Shown piece after piece: positions 7,781-16,660 of a stretch of 36,753 nt of DNA. Made by a program: the position numbers and the translations under genes. Positions within the stretch are counted from its first letter, which is position 1. Every line of letters begins with the position of its first letter. The stretch is from NCBI GenBank assembly GCA_026995935.1, contig JALWNK010000057.1, positions 1 to 36,753 on the forward strand, read 5' to 3'. Origin of the DNA: Deltaproteobacteria bacterium. Lineage in GTDB: Bacteria > Desulfobacterota > Dissulfuribacteria > Dissulfuribacterales > QOAL01. The notes beneath the pieces were generated by a model. That model worked only from the letters and a program-made list of their open reading frames with translations. It searched no databases and was not told the DNA's origin.

Positions 7781-8728
7781 ATGACCCTTCTCTTCTCCTT
7801 TATAAAACTCCTCTTAGGCTTTGTGCTGCTTATTGGCGGGGCCGAGCTTTTGACACACCACTGCATCGCTCTTGCAAGGCGTCTGGGAGTAAGGCCCATC
7901 ATAATAGGCCTTACCGTTGTTGCGTTTGGTACGTCAGCCCCTGAGTTTTTCGTAACGGTGATGGCAAACGTGCGTGGCCAGGCGGATCTTGCAGTTGGAA
8001 ACATCATCGGCAGCAACATTGCAAACATCGGGCTGATTCTCGGAATAGCTGCCATGATAAGGCCCTTTGAAGTTCCAAGAAGGATTGCAAGGGTGGAGCT
8101 CCCTTTTTTGGTTCTTTCGGTTATCCTAATAGGCCTAGCTGCCTGGCAGGGGGAACTTACAAGGGCGGCCGCCCTGATACTTTTGGCATCCTTTGTGGCC
8201 TATCTCTATTTCCTTGTGAACAAAAGGAGCTCCTACACCCTGGCATCCGAAGCATTGGAGACAGAGGAGCAGGGGCCTCCCAGGTACCTTTTAAGGACGA
8301 GCCTGATACTTCTAAGTTTTTCAGGCCTTGTTGGAGGCTCTCATCTGCTTATTGAAGGGGCGGCATCCGTTGCCCGGTATTTCAACTGTCCAGAGCTCAT
8401 AATAGGCTTGAGCCTCACTGCTGTGGGTACCTCGCTTCCTGAGCTTGCAAGCACCATCTCGGCACTTAGAAGGAGGGAGGCAGGGCTCATAATAGGAAAC
8501 GTACTTGGTAGTAACTTTGCCAACAGCTGCGGCATCCTTGGCTCAGCTGCCCTCATCAAGCCGTTGGCAATAAATCCACATGTGCTGCTAACGGATTTTC
8601 CTGCCATGGCCGCCTTTAGCCTCGTTTTGATTCCAATATTCCGGGACGGACGCATATCCAGGATGGAGGGGACCATGCTTCTTGGGGCATATCTAGCCTA
8701 TGTTTCCATTATCTATTTGAAAATCTGA
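7781..8728 (+). CDS. Calcium/sodium:proton antiporter, CaCA family (YrbG-like)
   Basis: 315 residues, about ten membrane segments. Both alpha repeats of the cation/Ca2+ exchanger family are intact: GTSAPEF with GNIIGSNIANIGLILG in the first half and GTSLPELAST with GNVLGSNFANSCGILG in the second; the paired Glu residues bind the cation. Exchange of Ca2+ or Na+ for H+ or Na+ across the inner membrane is known for the family; the ion is not predictable here. Monocistronic, between a terminator and a leader hairpin. Confidence 0.92.
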   Translation: MTLLFSFIKLLLGFVLLIGGAELLTHHCIALARRLGVRPIIIGLTVVAFGTSAPEFFVTVMANVRGQADLAVGNIIGSNIANIGLILGIAAMIRPFEVPRRIARVELPFLVLSVILIGLAAWQGELTRAAALILLASFVAYLYFLVNKRSSYTLASEALETEEQGPPRYLLRTSLILLSFSGLVGGSHLLIEGAASVARYFNCPELIIGLSLTAVGTSLPELASTISALRRREAGLIIGNVLGSNFANSCGILGSAALIKPLAINPHVLLTDFPAMAAFSLVLIPIFRDGRISRMEGTMLLGAYLAYVSIIYLKI

Positions 8729-8804
8729 AAAAACCCATTATAAATCCCTATTTAAATATTACTGTTTTAGATACTACTGTGGCCATATTGTGATTTTCGT
8801 TCAT

Positions 8805-8828
8805 CTTTTTCGGAGGGGAGCCGAAAAG
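8805..8828 (+). promoter_or_regulatory. Leader hairpin presenting a Shine-Dalgarno-like loop
   Basis: CTTTTTCGG (8805-8813) pairs with CCGAAAAG (8821-8828), one bulged T. The loop is AGGGGAG, purine-rich like a ribosome binding site. It sits 50 nt upstream of the fadL-type start used here and 5 nt before an in-frame upstream ATG at 8834. It could modulate translation or mRNA stability. Confidence 0.35.
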
Positions 8829-8878
8829 AGTCTATGAGGAAAGTCAAAATTATGACAGTCCAAAGGGAGGGACAAGCC

Positions 8879-10096
8879 ATGCAAAAGAAACTCGTTTCTA
8901 CTTTAATCCTGTTCATTGCCATATTTGCGTTTTGCAGCGGAAACGTTTTTGCTGCCGGTTTTCAGCTCTTTAACGAGATATCCGCTAGGACTGCGGGCCT
9001 TGGTGCCGCAATGACAGCCAGGACGGACGTGGTTGAAAGTGCCTGGTTCAACCCGGCTGTCTCAGCCATGCTGGATGGTCCAAAGTTCATGACAGGTATG
9101 GCAGCCGTAATTCCGCAGATGAAACTTGACTCTGACAATGGCCATTGGGACATGAAGGACAAGGTCTATCCCCTTCCCCACGTTTACGGCGCCATGCCCC
9201 TTGGGGACAAGTTCGGGCTTTCCATGGCCATAAACGTTCCATACGGCCTGACCACCGAGTGGCATAATAACTGGCCAGGGAAATTTTATGCCGTTTACAC
9301 GGAGCTTCGCTGCCTTTTCATCTCTCCTGCCATTGCCATAAAGCCTCTTGACTGGATATCCTTTTCGGCAGGGCCAAACTTCGTGTATGCCACTGCTGAC
9401 ATGAGAAAGGCAGTTACTCCCCGTGTTCCCGGGCTCAAGACCAACATGAAAGGAGAGGACTGGGCCTACGGATATACCGTTTCCATGATTGCAAAACCCA
9501 TCAAAGACTGGAGCTTTGGTGTCACCTATCACTCCCAGGTGGATATTGGGCTCAGGGGCACTGCACGTTACACCATGGCGCTGCCACCTTTTCAAAAGTC
9601 TGATATGTGGCTGGATGTAAGCCTGCCCAGAACCGTTTCCCTCGGTGTTGCCACAACCGCCATAAAGAATTTTACGTTTTCCATGGACATAGTATGGACA
9701 GACTGGTCCTCCTATGAAAGTCTGGACTTTGTTTACGAAAAGGCACCTGGTACAGCAAAACCAGGCGTGGTAAGAATTCCAAGAAACTGGGAAGATGCCT
9801 GGGCCTTCAAGTTTGGGGCAGAGTACACATACAACCAGATGTGGCAGTTCAGGGTGGCCTATGCATACGATAAGTCGCCAATCAAGAACAAGTACAGGGA
9901 GCCGACCCTTCCCACCAACGATCGTCACGTGTTCAGCGTGGGGCTCGGCTGGAACTACAAGCACATGGGTATAGATGCCTCCTACACCTATGTTCTGGTG
10001 GAAAACGGGGGGACCTCCCCAATGACCCCTACCCTTGACGGCACCTACAAGGGACAGGCCCACGTCATCGGCACATCCTTTAGATGGAGCTTTTAG
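8879..10096 (+). CDS. FadL/OmpP1/TodX-type outer-membrane hydrophobic-compound transporter
   Basis: 405 residues from ATG 8879, preceded by GGGAGGGA and followed at once by a signal peptide (KKLVSTLILFIAIFAF...FAAG). An in-frame ATG at 8834 would add 15 residues. The mature protein starts GFQLFNEISARTAGLGAAMTA and has the FadL hallmark AWFNPAV about 40 residues later, then amphipathic beta strands ending in an aromatic GTSFRWSF, the C-terminal Phe expected for BAM-assembled barrels. FadL proteins take up long-chain fatty acids or aromatic hydrocarbons by lateral diffusion. The stop overlaps the next gene, an acyl-CoA synthetase, which supports a fatty-acid uptake and activation unit. Confidence 0.92.
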   Translation: MQKKLVSTLILFIAIFAFCSGNVFAAGFQLFNEISARTAGLGAAMTARTDVVESAWFNPAVSAMLDGPKFMTGMAAVIPQMKLDSDNGHWDMKDKVYPLPHVYGAMPLGDKFGLSMAINVPYGLTTEWHNNWPGKFYAVYTELRCLFISPAIAIKPLDWISFSAGPNFVYATADMRKAVTPRVPGLKTNMKGEDWAYGYTVSMIAKPIKDWSFGVTYHSQVDIGLRGTARYTMALPPFQKSDMWLDVSLPRTVSLGVATTAIKNFTFSMDIVWTDWSSYESLDFVYEKAPGTAKPGVVRIPRNWEDAWAFKFGAEYTYNQMWQFRVAYAYDKSPIKNKYREPTLPTNDRHVFSVGLGWNYKHMGIDASYTYVLVENGGTSPMTPTLDGTYKGQAHVIGTSFRWSF

Positions 10097-11829
10097 AGGA
10101 AGCAAGAAAAAGGGGGCTTCCCCTCACAATACCTCAAATGGTTGAAAGGTCGGCTGGCCTTTACAGTGGCCGGCCGGCCCTGACCGCCCGGGAAAAAGAT
10201 GGCGACAGGACCATCTCCTACAAAGAACTCCTTGAGGAGGTCGAGGCAATAGCCAGAGGTCTTTTATCCTTGGGCTTGAAAAAGGGAGACCGGGTGGCAA
10301 TTCTCGGCCCAAACTCCCCTGAATGGGCCAAGGTATATCTGGCCTGTGGCTTTGCGGGCTGCATCAATGTACCAATAGACTCTCTCCTTAGTGACAACGA
10401 GAAGCAGCAGCTTATAGCAAAGGCGGATGTCAAGGCGGCCTTTGTGGCCCCAAGGTTCCTGGACGTCATGCAGGACCTTCCAAGGGGTTTTCCAAGCCCG
10501 AAGTTCATAATATCCCTTGAGTGGCCTTCAGTGGATCGTGGGCCTGATGTCATGTCCATGGACGAGCTGATGGCCAGGGCAGGGGAACTTAAAAGACAGG
10601 AATTGCCCAGGGTATCGAGAGAGGACATCGCCGCAATAATCTTCACCTCTGGAACCACTGGCGTTCCAAAGGGGGTGATGCTCACCCACTGGAACATCGT
10701 CTCCGATTGCATGGCCTGCTCCATGGCGGTGGACATTGGCCAGGAGCGGTTCCTATCCGTCCTGCCCATGCACCACACCTTTGAATGCACCGCAGGCTTT
10801 CTCTTGCCCATTTACTGCGGATGCCACATCACCTATGCCAGAAGCCTGAAATCAAGATACATAATGGAGGATCTTCGTTCTTGCAGGGCAACGGTGATGC
10901 TTGGCGTGCCCCTTCTCTTTCAGAAGATGAAGGAGGGCATAGAGCGGGCCGTTGAGAAGGCGCCTACTGCCAGGAGGCTCATGTTCAAGACCCTGTGGAA
11001 GATGGTTATTGCGGCAGAACGAGCAGGGAACCCCCATCTTGGCAAGGTACTTTTCAGGTCCTTAAGAAAGAAGGCAGGCCTTGACACCATAAGGTACTTT
11101 GTCTCTGGCGGCGCTGCCCTTCCTTCCTTCATACCCACCTTTTTCAGAAGGCTTGGGCTTGACATCATACAGGGTTATGGGCTTACGGAATCAAGCCCTG
11201 TCCTTACCATTAATCCGCTTGATAAGCCGAAAAATGAAAGCGTTGGACCACCCCTTCCCGGAACGGAGGTTAAGGTTGTTAACGCAGACAGCCAGGGGGT
11301 TGGGGAGCTGGCCTTTCGGGGCCCAATGATCATGAAGGGCTACGTCAATGACCCGGAGGCCACAAGACAGGTGCTTGACGAGGAAGGCTGGCTGTATACA
11401 GGGGATCTTGGCCTTGTTGATGAGGAAGGGTATGTGCACATCTGCGGAAGGGCAAAGAATGTAATAGTCACCTCTGCTGGGAAAAACGTCTATCCTGAGG
11501 AGATAGAGGCCCTTTTGAACAGGAGCGACATCATCCTTGAATCCATGGTTTATGGAAAGCAGGTGGAAAGCGGCGGCGAAGAGGTGTGGGCTGTCATAGT
11601 GCCTGATTTTGAGGTCCTTGCACAAAGGGGCAAGAAGGCCCTTGATGACAAGGTCCTTGCCACCATGGTGGACAGGGAGGTGCGGGAAGTAAACAGGCTT
11701 CTTGCCCCGTACAAGCGCATAAAGTCCTTTCACATAATCAACGAGGAGCTTCCAAAGACCTCTACAAAGAAGATAAAACGGCATCTTTTCAACCTGCAGA
11801 TCCTCAATAAGAAACCTCCAAAGAGATAG
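10084..11829 (+). CDS. Long-chain acyl-CoA synthetase (AMP-forming)
   Basis: 581 residues. ANL-superfamily motifs: P-loop FTSGTTGVPKGV at 187-198, GYGLTESSP, YTGDLG, and near the C-terminus GRAKNVIVTSAGKNVYPEEIE with the hinge and the PKTSTKKIKR catalytic-Lys region. Activates fatty acids to acyl-CoA through an acyl-adenylate. Start ATG 10084 lies inside the end of the FadL gene (13-nt overlap), implying coupled translation; ATG 10138 is a shorter alternative without a better ribosome site. Very probably co-transcribed with the FadL porin, playing the FadD role (vectorial acylation). Chain-length preference is not predictable. Confidence 0.9.
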   Translation: MELLEEARKRGLPLTIPQMVERSAGLYSGRPALTAREKDGDRTISYKELLEEVEAIARGLLSLGLKKGDRVAILGPNSPEWAKVYLACGFAGCINVPIDSLLSDNEKQQLIAKADVKAAFVAPRFLDVMQDLPRGFPSPKFIISLEWPSVDRGPDVMSMDELMARAGELKRQELPRVSREDIAAIIFTSGTTGVPKGVMLTHWNIVSDCMACSMAVDIGQERFLSVLPMHHTFECTAGFLLPIYCGCHITYARSLKSRYIMEDLRSCRATVMLGVPLLFQKMKEGIERAVEKAPTARRLMFKTLWKMVIAAERAGNPHLGKVLFRSLRKKAGLDTIRYFVSGGAALPSFIPTFFRRLGLDIIQGYGLTESSPVLTINPLDKPKNESVGPPLPGTEVKVVNADSQGVGELAFRGPMIMKGYVNDPEATRQVLDEEGWLYTGDLGLVDEEGYVHICGRAKNVIVTSAGKNVYPEEIEALLNRSDIILESMVYGKQVESGGEEVWAVIVPDFEVLAQRGKKALDDKVLATMVDREVREVNRLLAPYKRIKSFHIINEELPKTSTKKIKRHLFNLQILNKKPPKR

Positions 11830-11843
11830 ACTCGAAGAACAAC

Positions 11844-13580
11844 TTGGACGTTAAAGACCTGCTCAAAGATCTCAATCCCAGGCAAAGGGAGGCGACCACC
11901 GCACTGGGAAGCCACCTGCTCATTGTGGCAGGGCCTGGAACCGGAAAGACAAGGGTCCTAACTTCCAGAATAATCTATCTCATGGAACAGGGTGCTGCCC
12001 CGGAGGAGATTCTTGCTGTCACCTTCACCAACAAGGCTGCCAAAGAGATAAGGCAGAGGCTTCGTTCAGCGGCTGGCGGCAGGCTGCCCCAGGTCGCCAC
12101 CTTCCATTCCTGGGCATATCACCTCATCTCAAAAACCCTGGGTGAGGGTGCGTACGTCCTTGGCGAGGCTGAACAGCTTGAAATTATAAGGGAGGCAAGA
12201 GCCAATGCAGACATCAAGAAAAGGCCAAAGGAGCTCTATGACAGGCTCGTTTTCCTAAAACAAGAGCCTGATTTTGACACGAGCCTGGAAGATGAGGAAT
12301 TTCGCCGCTTCTGGGATGAGTACCACAGGCTCCTTGGGGAATACGGGGTTTGGGACTACGATGATCTTCTCATAAAGGCCCTTGCCATCTTGAAAAAGGG
12401 GCAGAGGCCACCTCTTCGCCACGTCCTTGTGGATGAGTTTCAGGACGTAAACAGGCTTCAGTACGCCATCTTAGAAATTCTTGGAAGCTTCTGCCACTTG
12501 ACTGCCATAGGGGATAAGAACCAGTCCATCTACGGATTCAGGGGGGCAGACCCTGCCTTGATCAAAAGGTTTAAAAGGGAATTTTCCCCTGTAAAGACGG
12601 TTGAGCTTCTTGACGCCTACAGGTGCCCCCAGGGGATTCTTGATGCAGCGGCTGCGCTTCTTGGCGAAAAACGCCCCCTTGTCTCAAAAAGTTCCAAAAG
12701 GGCAGAAATCGTCTTTGGTGTCTTTGAAAACGAGGAGAAGGAGGCCTCCTGGATTGCGCACCAGATAGATAGGATTTCAGGGGGCATGAGCTTTGAAAGC
12801 TTTAACGTCTCAGGCCATGACGGCCTTGAGCAAAGAAGCCTCTCGGATGTATGCATCCTTTACCGGACAAGGTCCATGTCCCGGAAGATCGAGGCGGCCC
12901 TTACAAGATGCGGCATTCCCTTTCATACCCCCATAAGGACCAACAGAAAGACCAAGGAGATACTTACTGCCTTTCATCACCTCCTGGAATTTTCAAGGGG
13001 AAGGGCAAGGAGATTTCACCTCAGCAGGCTTAAAGTGGCAGAGGAGGAGGCAAAGAACCTTTCTGGCCTGCTTGAAGCCTTAATCAAAGGTCGGGGGGAG
13101 GGGCATGAGTTTTTTAAGGGCCTTGAAAAACCACTTGGGGTTGAGGTTACAGAAGAGGAAAAGTCCTTGATTTTGCAGCACCTTGGGCTTTTTGACAGGA
13201 AGGAGCCTGCCTCCCTGGTTTTTAAGGAGGAACAGGACGAGCTTGACTTTTCAGTTGAGGCGGTGACCCTCATGACCCTTCATGCCTCAAAGGGCCTTGA
13301 GTTTCCAGTGGTCTTTCTTGCAGGCATTGACAATAAAATAGTTCCGTGGAAGGAAAGTGACGAGGAAGAGGAAAGAAGGCTCCTTTACGTTGGCATGACA
13401 AGGAGCTCTGAGAGCCTTTTCATCACCTCTTCAAGGCGAAGGCGTCTTTACGGAAGGATGATAAAAACAGGCCCTTCCCCTTTCCTCAAGGGCCTTGAGG
13501 GGTTATTTACCCCTGCGCAGAGGTCCTCAAAAAGGCCAAGGAAAAGGAGTATGAAAAAGAAACAAAAGAGTCTCTTTTGA
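11844..13580 (+). CDS. UvrD/Rep-family superfamily I DNA helicase, compact
   Basis: 578 residues from a TTG start 14 nt after the previous stop; no ATG is available before the conserved N-terminus (LNPRQREA, Q-motif). Motifs in order: Walker A GPGTGKT at 30-37, FTNKAAKEI, Walker B VDEFQD at 196-201, IGDKNQSIYGFRGA, LMTLHASKGLEFPVVFLAG, EEERRLLYVGMTRS. ATP-driven 3'-5' ssDNA translocase used in repair or restart. Shorter than UvrD/PcrA (~720), mostly through short 1B/2B regions, and it ends in a Lys/Arg-rich tail (KRPRKRSMKKKQKS). Which repair role it has is not clear; the gatCA neighbourhood does not help. Confidence 0.88.
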   Translation: MDVKDLLKDLNPRQREATTALGSHLLIVAGPGTGKTRVLTSRIIYLMEQGAAPEEILAVTFTNKAAKEIRQRLRSAAGGRLPQVATFHSWAYHLISKTLGEGAYVLGEAEQLEIIREARANADIKKRPKELYDRLVFLKQEPDFDTSLEDEEFRRFWDEYHRLLGEYGVWDYDDLLIKALAILKKGQRPPLRHVLVDEFQDVNRLQYAILEILGSFCHLTAIGDKNQSIYGFRGADPALIKRFKREFSPVKTVELLDAYRCPQGILDAAAALLGEKRPLVSKSSKRAEIVFGVFENEEKEASWIAHQIDRISGGMSFESFNVSGHDGLEQRSLSDVCILYRTRSMSRKIEAALTRCGIPFHTPIRTNRKTKEILTAFHHLLEFSRGRARRFHLSRLKVAEEEAKNLSGLLEALIKGRGEGHEFFKGLEKPLGVEVTEEEKSLILQHLGLFDRKEPASLVFKEEQDELDFSVEAVTLMTLHASKGLEFPVVFLAGIDNKIVPWKESDEEEERRLLYVGMTRSSESLFITSSRRRRLYGRMIKTGPSPFLKGLEGLFTPAQRSSKRPRKRSMKKKQKSLF

Positions 13581-13619
13581 CTTTCTTGCCTTTTGGCCTT
13601 TTTTTGTGTTGTCTAACGG

Positions 13620-13625
13620 TATAAT
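13620..13625 (+). promoter_or_regulatory. Possible -10 element before gatC
   Basis: A perfect TATAAT lies 35 nt before the gatC start. No convincing -35 hexamer is found 16-18 nt upstream, so this is only a candidate. Confidence 0.25.
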
Positions 13626-13659
13626 TTTAATGACAAAATGAGTCACCAGGAGCAGACAC

Positions 13660-13947
13660 ATGGCAGAGATCACCATAAAGGAAGTTGAACATGTGGCAGA
13701 GCTTGCCCGACTGAGATTTTCGCCCCAGGAACTCGAGGAGTTTACAAGCCAGCTCGATGCCATCCTCAAGTTTGTTGGCAAGCTTGAGTCCCTTGATACA
13801 GAGGGAGTTGAACCCACCTACAGGGCCATAGAGATCGTCAATTGCTTCAGGGAAGATGAGGTGAAGCCGTCACTTCCTATTGAGAAGGTAACGGCCAATG
13901 CCCCTGAAAGCGAGGAAGGGGCCTTTGTGGTGCCGCGCATAATTTAG
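13660..13947 (+). CDS. gatC: Aspartyl/glutamyl-tRNA amidotransferase subunit C
   Basis: 95 residues, the usual GatC length, with the family pattern [15 protein letters not shown] at the N-terminus and [17 protein letters not shown] in the middle, ending in VPRII. It wraps around GatA and stabilises the GatCAB complex that converts Glu-tRNA(Gln) and Asp-tRNA(Asn) to the amide forms. CAGGAG lies 8 nt before the ATG. gatA follows after 35 nt; gatB is not in the window. Confidence 0.95.
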   Translation: MAEITIKEVEHVAELARLRFSPQELEEFTSQLDAILKFVGKLESLDTEGVEPTYRAIEIVNCFREDEVKPSLPIEKVTANAPESEEGAFVVPRII

Positions 13948-13982
13948 GCGAAGGCCTTGCCAGGCCAAATCAGGAGAAAATC

Positions 13983-15446
13983 ATGGCTGAAGTTTTGGAT
14001 CTGACCATATCAGAACTTAGGGAACTTCTGGATAGTGGCGATATCTCCGCCCAGGAGCTTACAGGCCTCTATCTTGAACGAATTGCATCTGTTGATGAAA
14101 AGGTCAAGGCCTACGTCACAATTACAGAGAAGGAGGCACGTGACCAGGCAAGGGAGGCGGACAGGAAGATAAAAGAGGGAAGCGCTTCCCCTCTTACAGG
14201 AATTCCTTTGGGAATAAAGGATGTCATCTGTACCGAGGGCATACCAACCACCTGTTCCTCGAAGATGCTCAAGGATTTTCGCCCGCCCTTTAATGCAACC
14301 GTGATGGAAAAACTTGAGGCCCAGTGTGCGGTCATGCTGGGCAAGCTCAACATGGACGAGTTTGCCATGGGTTCATCCACTGAAAACTCAGCCTTTTTTT
14401 CCACCAGGAACCCCTGGGACCTGGAGCGGATTCCAGGAGGCTCAAGCGGCGGTTCCGCTGCAGCGGTTGCTGCCCGCATGTGCGTAGCCTCCCTGGGCTC
14501 TGATACCGGTGGCTCCATCCGCCAGCCAGCCTCCCACTGTGGAGTGGTTGGGCTCAAGCCAACCTACGGGCTTGTCTCACGTTTCGGCCTGGTTGCCTTT
14601 GCCTCATCCCTTGACCAGATAGGCCCTCTTACCCGCTCGGTTGAGGATGCTGCCATCCTTCTTGAGGCCATTGCAGGCCATGATGAGAGGGATTCCACAA
14701 GCCTTCCAAGGCCTGTTCCAAGACTGCGCAAGTCCTGCCAGGAGGGGCTTAAGGGCATAAGGGTAGGCATCCCCAAGGAGTACTTCATAGAAGGAGTCCA
14801 GGAAAAGGTGGTTTCTGAAATAAAAAAGGGACTTAAGGCCATGGAAGAGATGGGCGCAGAACTTGTTGACATCTCCCTTCCCCATACCGAGTATGCCATC
14901 GCCACCTACTACATAATCGCAACCGCCGAGGCCTCCTCCAACCTTTCAAGGTACGACGGAGTTAAATATGGCTTCAGGGCGGAAAATTATTCCAACCTCA
15001 TGGAGATGTACAAGGAAACAAGGGCCCAGGGCTTTGGCCCCGAGGTCAAAAGAAGGATAATGCTTGGGACCTACTGCCTGTCTGCCGGTTACTATGACGC
15101 CTTTTACAAGAAGGCCTCCCAGGTGCGCACCCTGATAATAGAGGATTTCAAGAAGGCATTTGGAAAATGCGACGTGATTGCCTCCCCTGTTGCGCCCACG
15201 ACGGCCTTTAAAATAGGGGAAAAGGTCCATGACCCCCTGCAGATGTACCTTTCAGACATATTTACCATCCCGGTGAACCTTGCAGGCATCCCGGGCATGT
15301 CTGTGCCGTGCGGGTTTGACAGAAAGGGGTTGCCAGTGGGCCTCCAACTTATGGCAGGGCATTTGCAAGAAGAAATCCTGTTCAGGGCCGCCTACAACCT
15401 TGAAAGGGGGCTTGGCCTTGAAAGGAAATGGCCCAGCTTGAATTGA
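13983..15446 (+). CDS. gatA: Glutamyl-tRNA(Gln) amidotransferase subunit A
   Basis: 487 residues, normal length. Amidase-signature enzyme with the Ser-cisSer-Lys triad placed as in known GatA: Lys79 (GIPLGIKD), Ser154 (GGSSGGSAA) and Ser178 ([12 protein letters not shown]). It hydrolyses glutamine and passes ammonia to GatB. Preceded by AGGAGAAAATC and ATG. Its presence implies the indirect route for Gln-tRNA and/or Asn-tRNA synthesis. Confidence 0.97.
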   Translation: MAEVLDLTISELRELLDSGDISAQELTGLYLERIASVDEKVKAYVTITEKEARDQAREADRKIKEGSASPLTGIPLGIKDVICTEGIPTTCSSKMLKDFRPPFNATVMEKLEAQCAVMLGKLNMDEFAMGSSTENSAFFSTRNPWDLERIPGGSSGGSAAAVAARMCVASLGSDTGGSIRQPASHCGVVGLKPTYGLVSRFGLVAFASSLDQIGPLTRSVEDAAILLEAIAGHDERDSTSLPRPVPRLRKSCQEGLKGIRVGIPKEYFIEGVQEKVVSEIKKGLKAMEEMGAELVDISLPHTEYAIATYYIIATAEASSNLSRYDGVKYGFRAENYSNLMEMYKETRAQGFGPEVKRRIMLGTYCLSAGYYDAFYKKASQVRTLIIEDFKKAFGKCDVIASPVAPTTAFKIGEKVHDPLQMYLSDIFTIPVNLAGIPGMSVPCGFDRKGLPVGLQLMAGHLQEEILFRAAYNLERGLGLERKWPSLN

Positions 15447-15456
15447 AGGTGCAGAA

Positions 15457-15798
15457 GTGCAAAGAATACCAATAAAGCTTGCAAAGGCGGGGATGGTCCT
15501 TGCCAAGGACGCGGTTACCCCTGAGGGGCAGGTGCTTTGCGGGGCAGGAACAAAGCTTAGCGAGGAGCTCATTGCAAGGCTCAGGAAGCAGGGCGTGTTG
15601 GTACTCAGCGTTAAGGGGCGCCCGGTAAAGCAGCCTGGCGAAAAGTCCCTGTCCGAAAGGCTTAAGGCCCTTGATGAACGGTTTTCAAGGGTGAAAAAGG
15701 ACCCGGTGCTAAGGGCCCTTGAGCACCTTATAGGTGAATTCTGGATAGTTGAGGAAAAGGGAGAGGAATTTCTGGAAAAGCTCAAGGCATCGAAGTAA
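15457..15798 (+). CDS. Small protein upstream of an HDOD gene
   Basis: 113 residues from GTG 15457, 10 nt after gatA. The N-terminal ~60 residues (IKLAKAGMVLAKDAVTPEGQVLCGAGTKLSEELIARLRKQGV) resemble the beta-rich segment often found before HD-GYP domains; the rest is charged and helical. The HDOD gene begins at the base after its stop, so they are translationally coupled and probably act together in signalling. No catalytic motif. Confidence 0.65.
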   Translation: MQRIPIKLAKAGMVLAKDAVTPEGQVLCGAGTKLSEELIARLRKQGVLVLSVKGRPVKQPGEKSLSERLKALDERFSRVKKDPVLRALEHLIGEFWIVEEKGEEFLEKLKASK

Positions 15799-16644
15799 AT
15801 GGACACGGCCGAACTGAAAAAGAGACTTAACGATATCCAGTCCCTGCCAACCCTTCCGCCCATAGTTTCAAAGCTCAATGAAATGGTGGCGGATGAGGAT
15901 ATTACCGCCGTAAAACTGGGAAAGGTCATTGAAAAGGATCAGGTCCTTACGAGCAAGCTTCTTAAGATGGTAAACTCTTCCTTTTTTGGCTTTCCCCAGC
16001 GGATCAGCACGGTCTCAAACGCCATTGTGCTCCTGGGCTTTAACGTCATAAAGACCCTCATTGTCACCTCATCCATATTTGAGGTCATGCAGGCATCGGA
16101 TGTGGGACTTTTTGAACATTCCCTTGGCTGCGCCACTGCCTGCGGAATAATTGCAAAGATGCGCCAGATCAAGAACCCAGAGGAGGTTTCTACAGCCGGC
16201 CTCATCCACGACCTTGGAAAGATCGTGCTCCGCTCTGAGCTTCCAGATGAATATGAGGCCATAGTAAGGGAGGCCCAGGAAAGAGGGCTATACATGAGGC
16301 AGGTTGAAAAGGAGCGTCTCGGTGTGGGACATGGCGAGATAGGGGGCATGCTGGCAAGGCAGTGGAACCTTCCTGAAAGGCTGGTCTTTCCCATAGAGTT
16401 TCACCACAGGCCAGAACTTTCACCTGAATTCAAGGAGATTGCAGCCATTGTCCACTTTTCCGACATCCTCATAAGGGCTGTTGGATTCGGGTACGGTGGA
16501 GATCCCTGGGTGCCAGGCCTTGATCATGCAGCCTGGGAGCGAATCAAGCTTTCAAAGAGCCAGATGCGGGAGGTTATTGCAGAGCTTGATGAAAAGCTCG
16601 TAGAGCTCCAGGACTTTACCCTGGAGATAAAGGTGGAAGGGTAA
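15799..16644 (+). CDS. HDOD-domain signalling protein
   Basis: 281 residues; ATG abuts the previous stop. HDOD features: IQSLPTLPPIVSKLNEM at the N-terminus, EKDQVLTSKLLKMVNSSFFGF, VSNAIVLLGFNVIKTLIV, and HDLGK near residue 140 followed by EFHHRP. HDOD proteins are HD-superfamily members usually lacking phosphohydrolase activity and act as scaffolds in regulation. Here it lies directly before a GGDEF gene. Confidence 0.88.
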   Translation: MDTAELKKRLNDIQSLPTLPPIVSKLNEMVADEDITAVKLGKVIEKDQVLTSKLLKMVNSSFFGFPQRISTVSNAIVLLGFNVIKTLIVTSSIFEVMQASDVGLFEHSLGCATACGIIAKMRQIKNPEEVSTAGLIHDLGKIVLRSELPDEYEAIVREAQERGLYMRQVEKERLGVGHGEIGGMLARQWNLPERLVFPIEFHHRPELSPEFKEIAAIVHFSDILIRAVGFGYGGDPWVPGLDHAAWERIKLSKSQMREVIAELDEKLVELQDFTLEIKVEG

Positions 16645-16660
16645 AGGCAGGAAATAATTA

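Noticed and set aside
9062-10105. Long minus-strand ORF (347 codons) opposite the FadL gene
   Set aside because: No family features or signal, and the plus strand encodes a complete FadL barrel with signal peptide. It is a codon-bias shadow.
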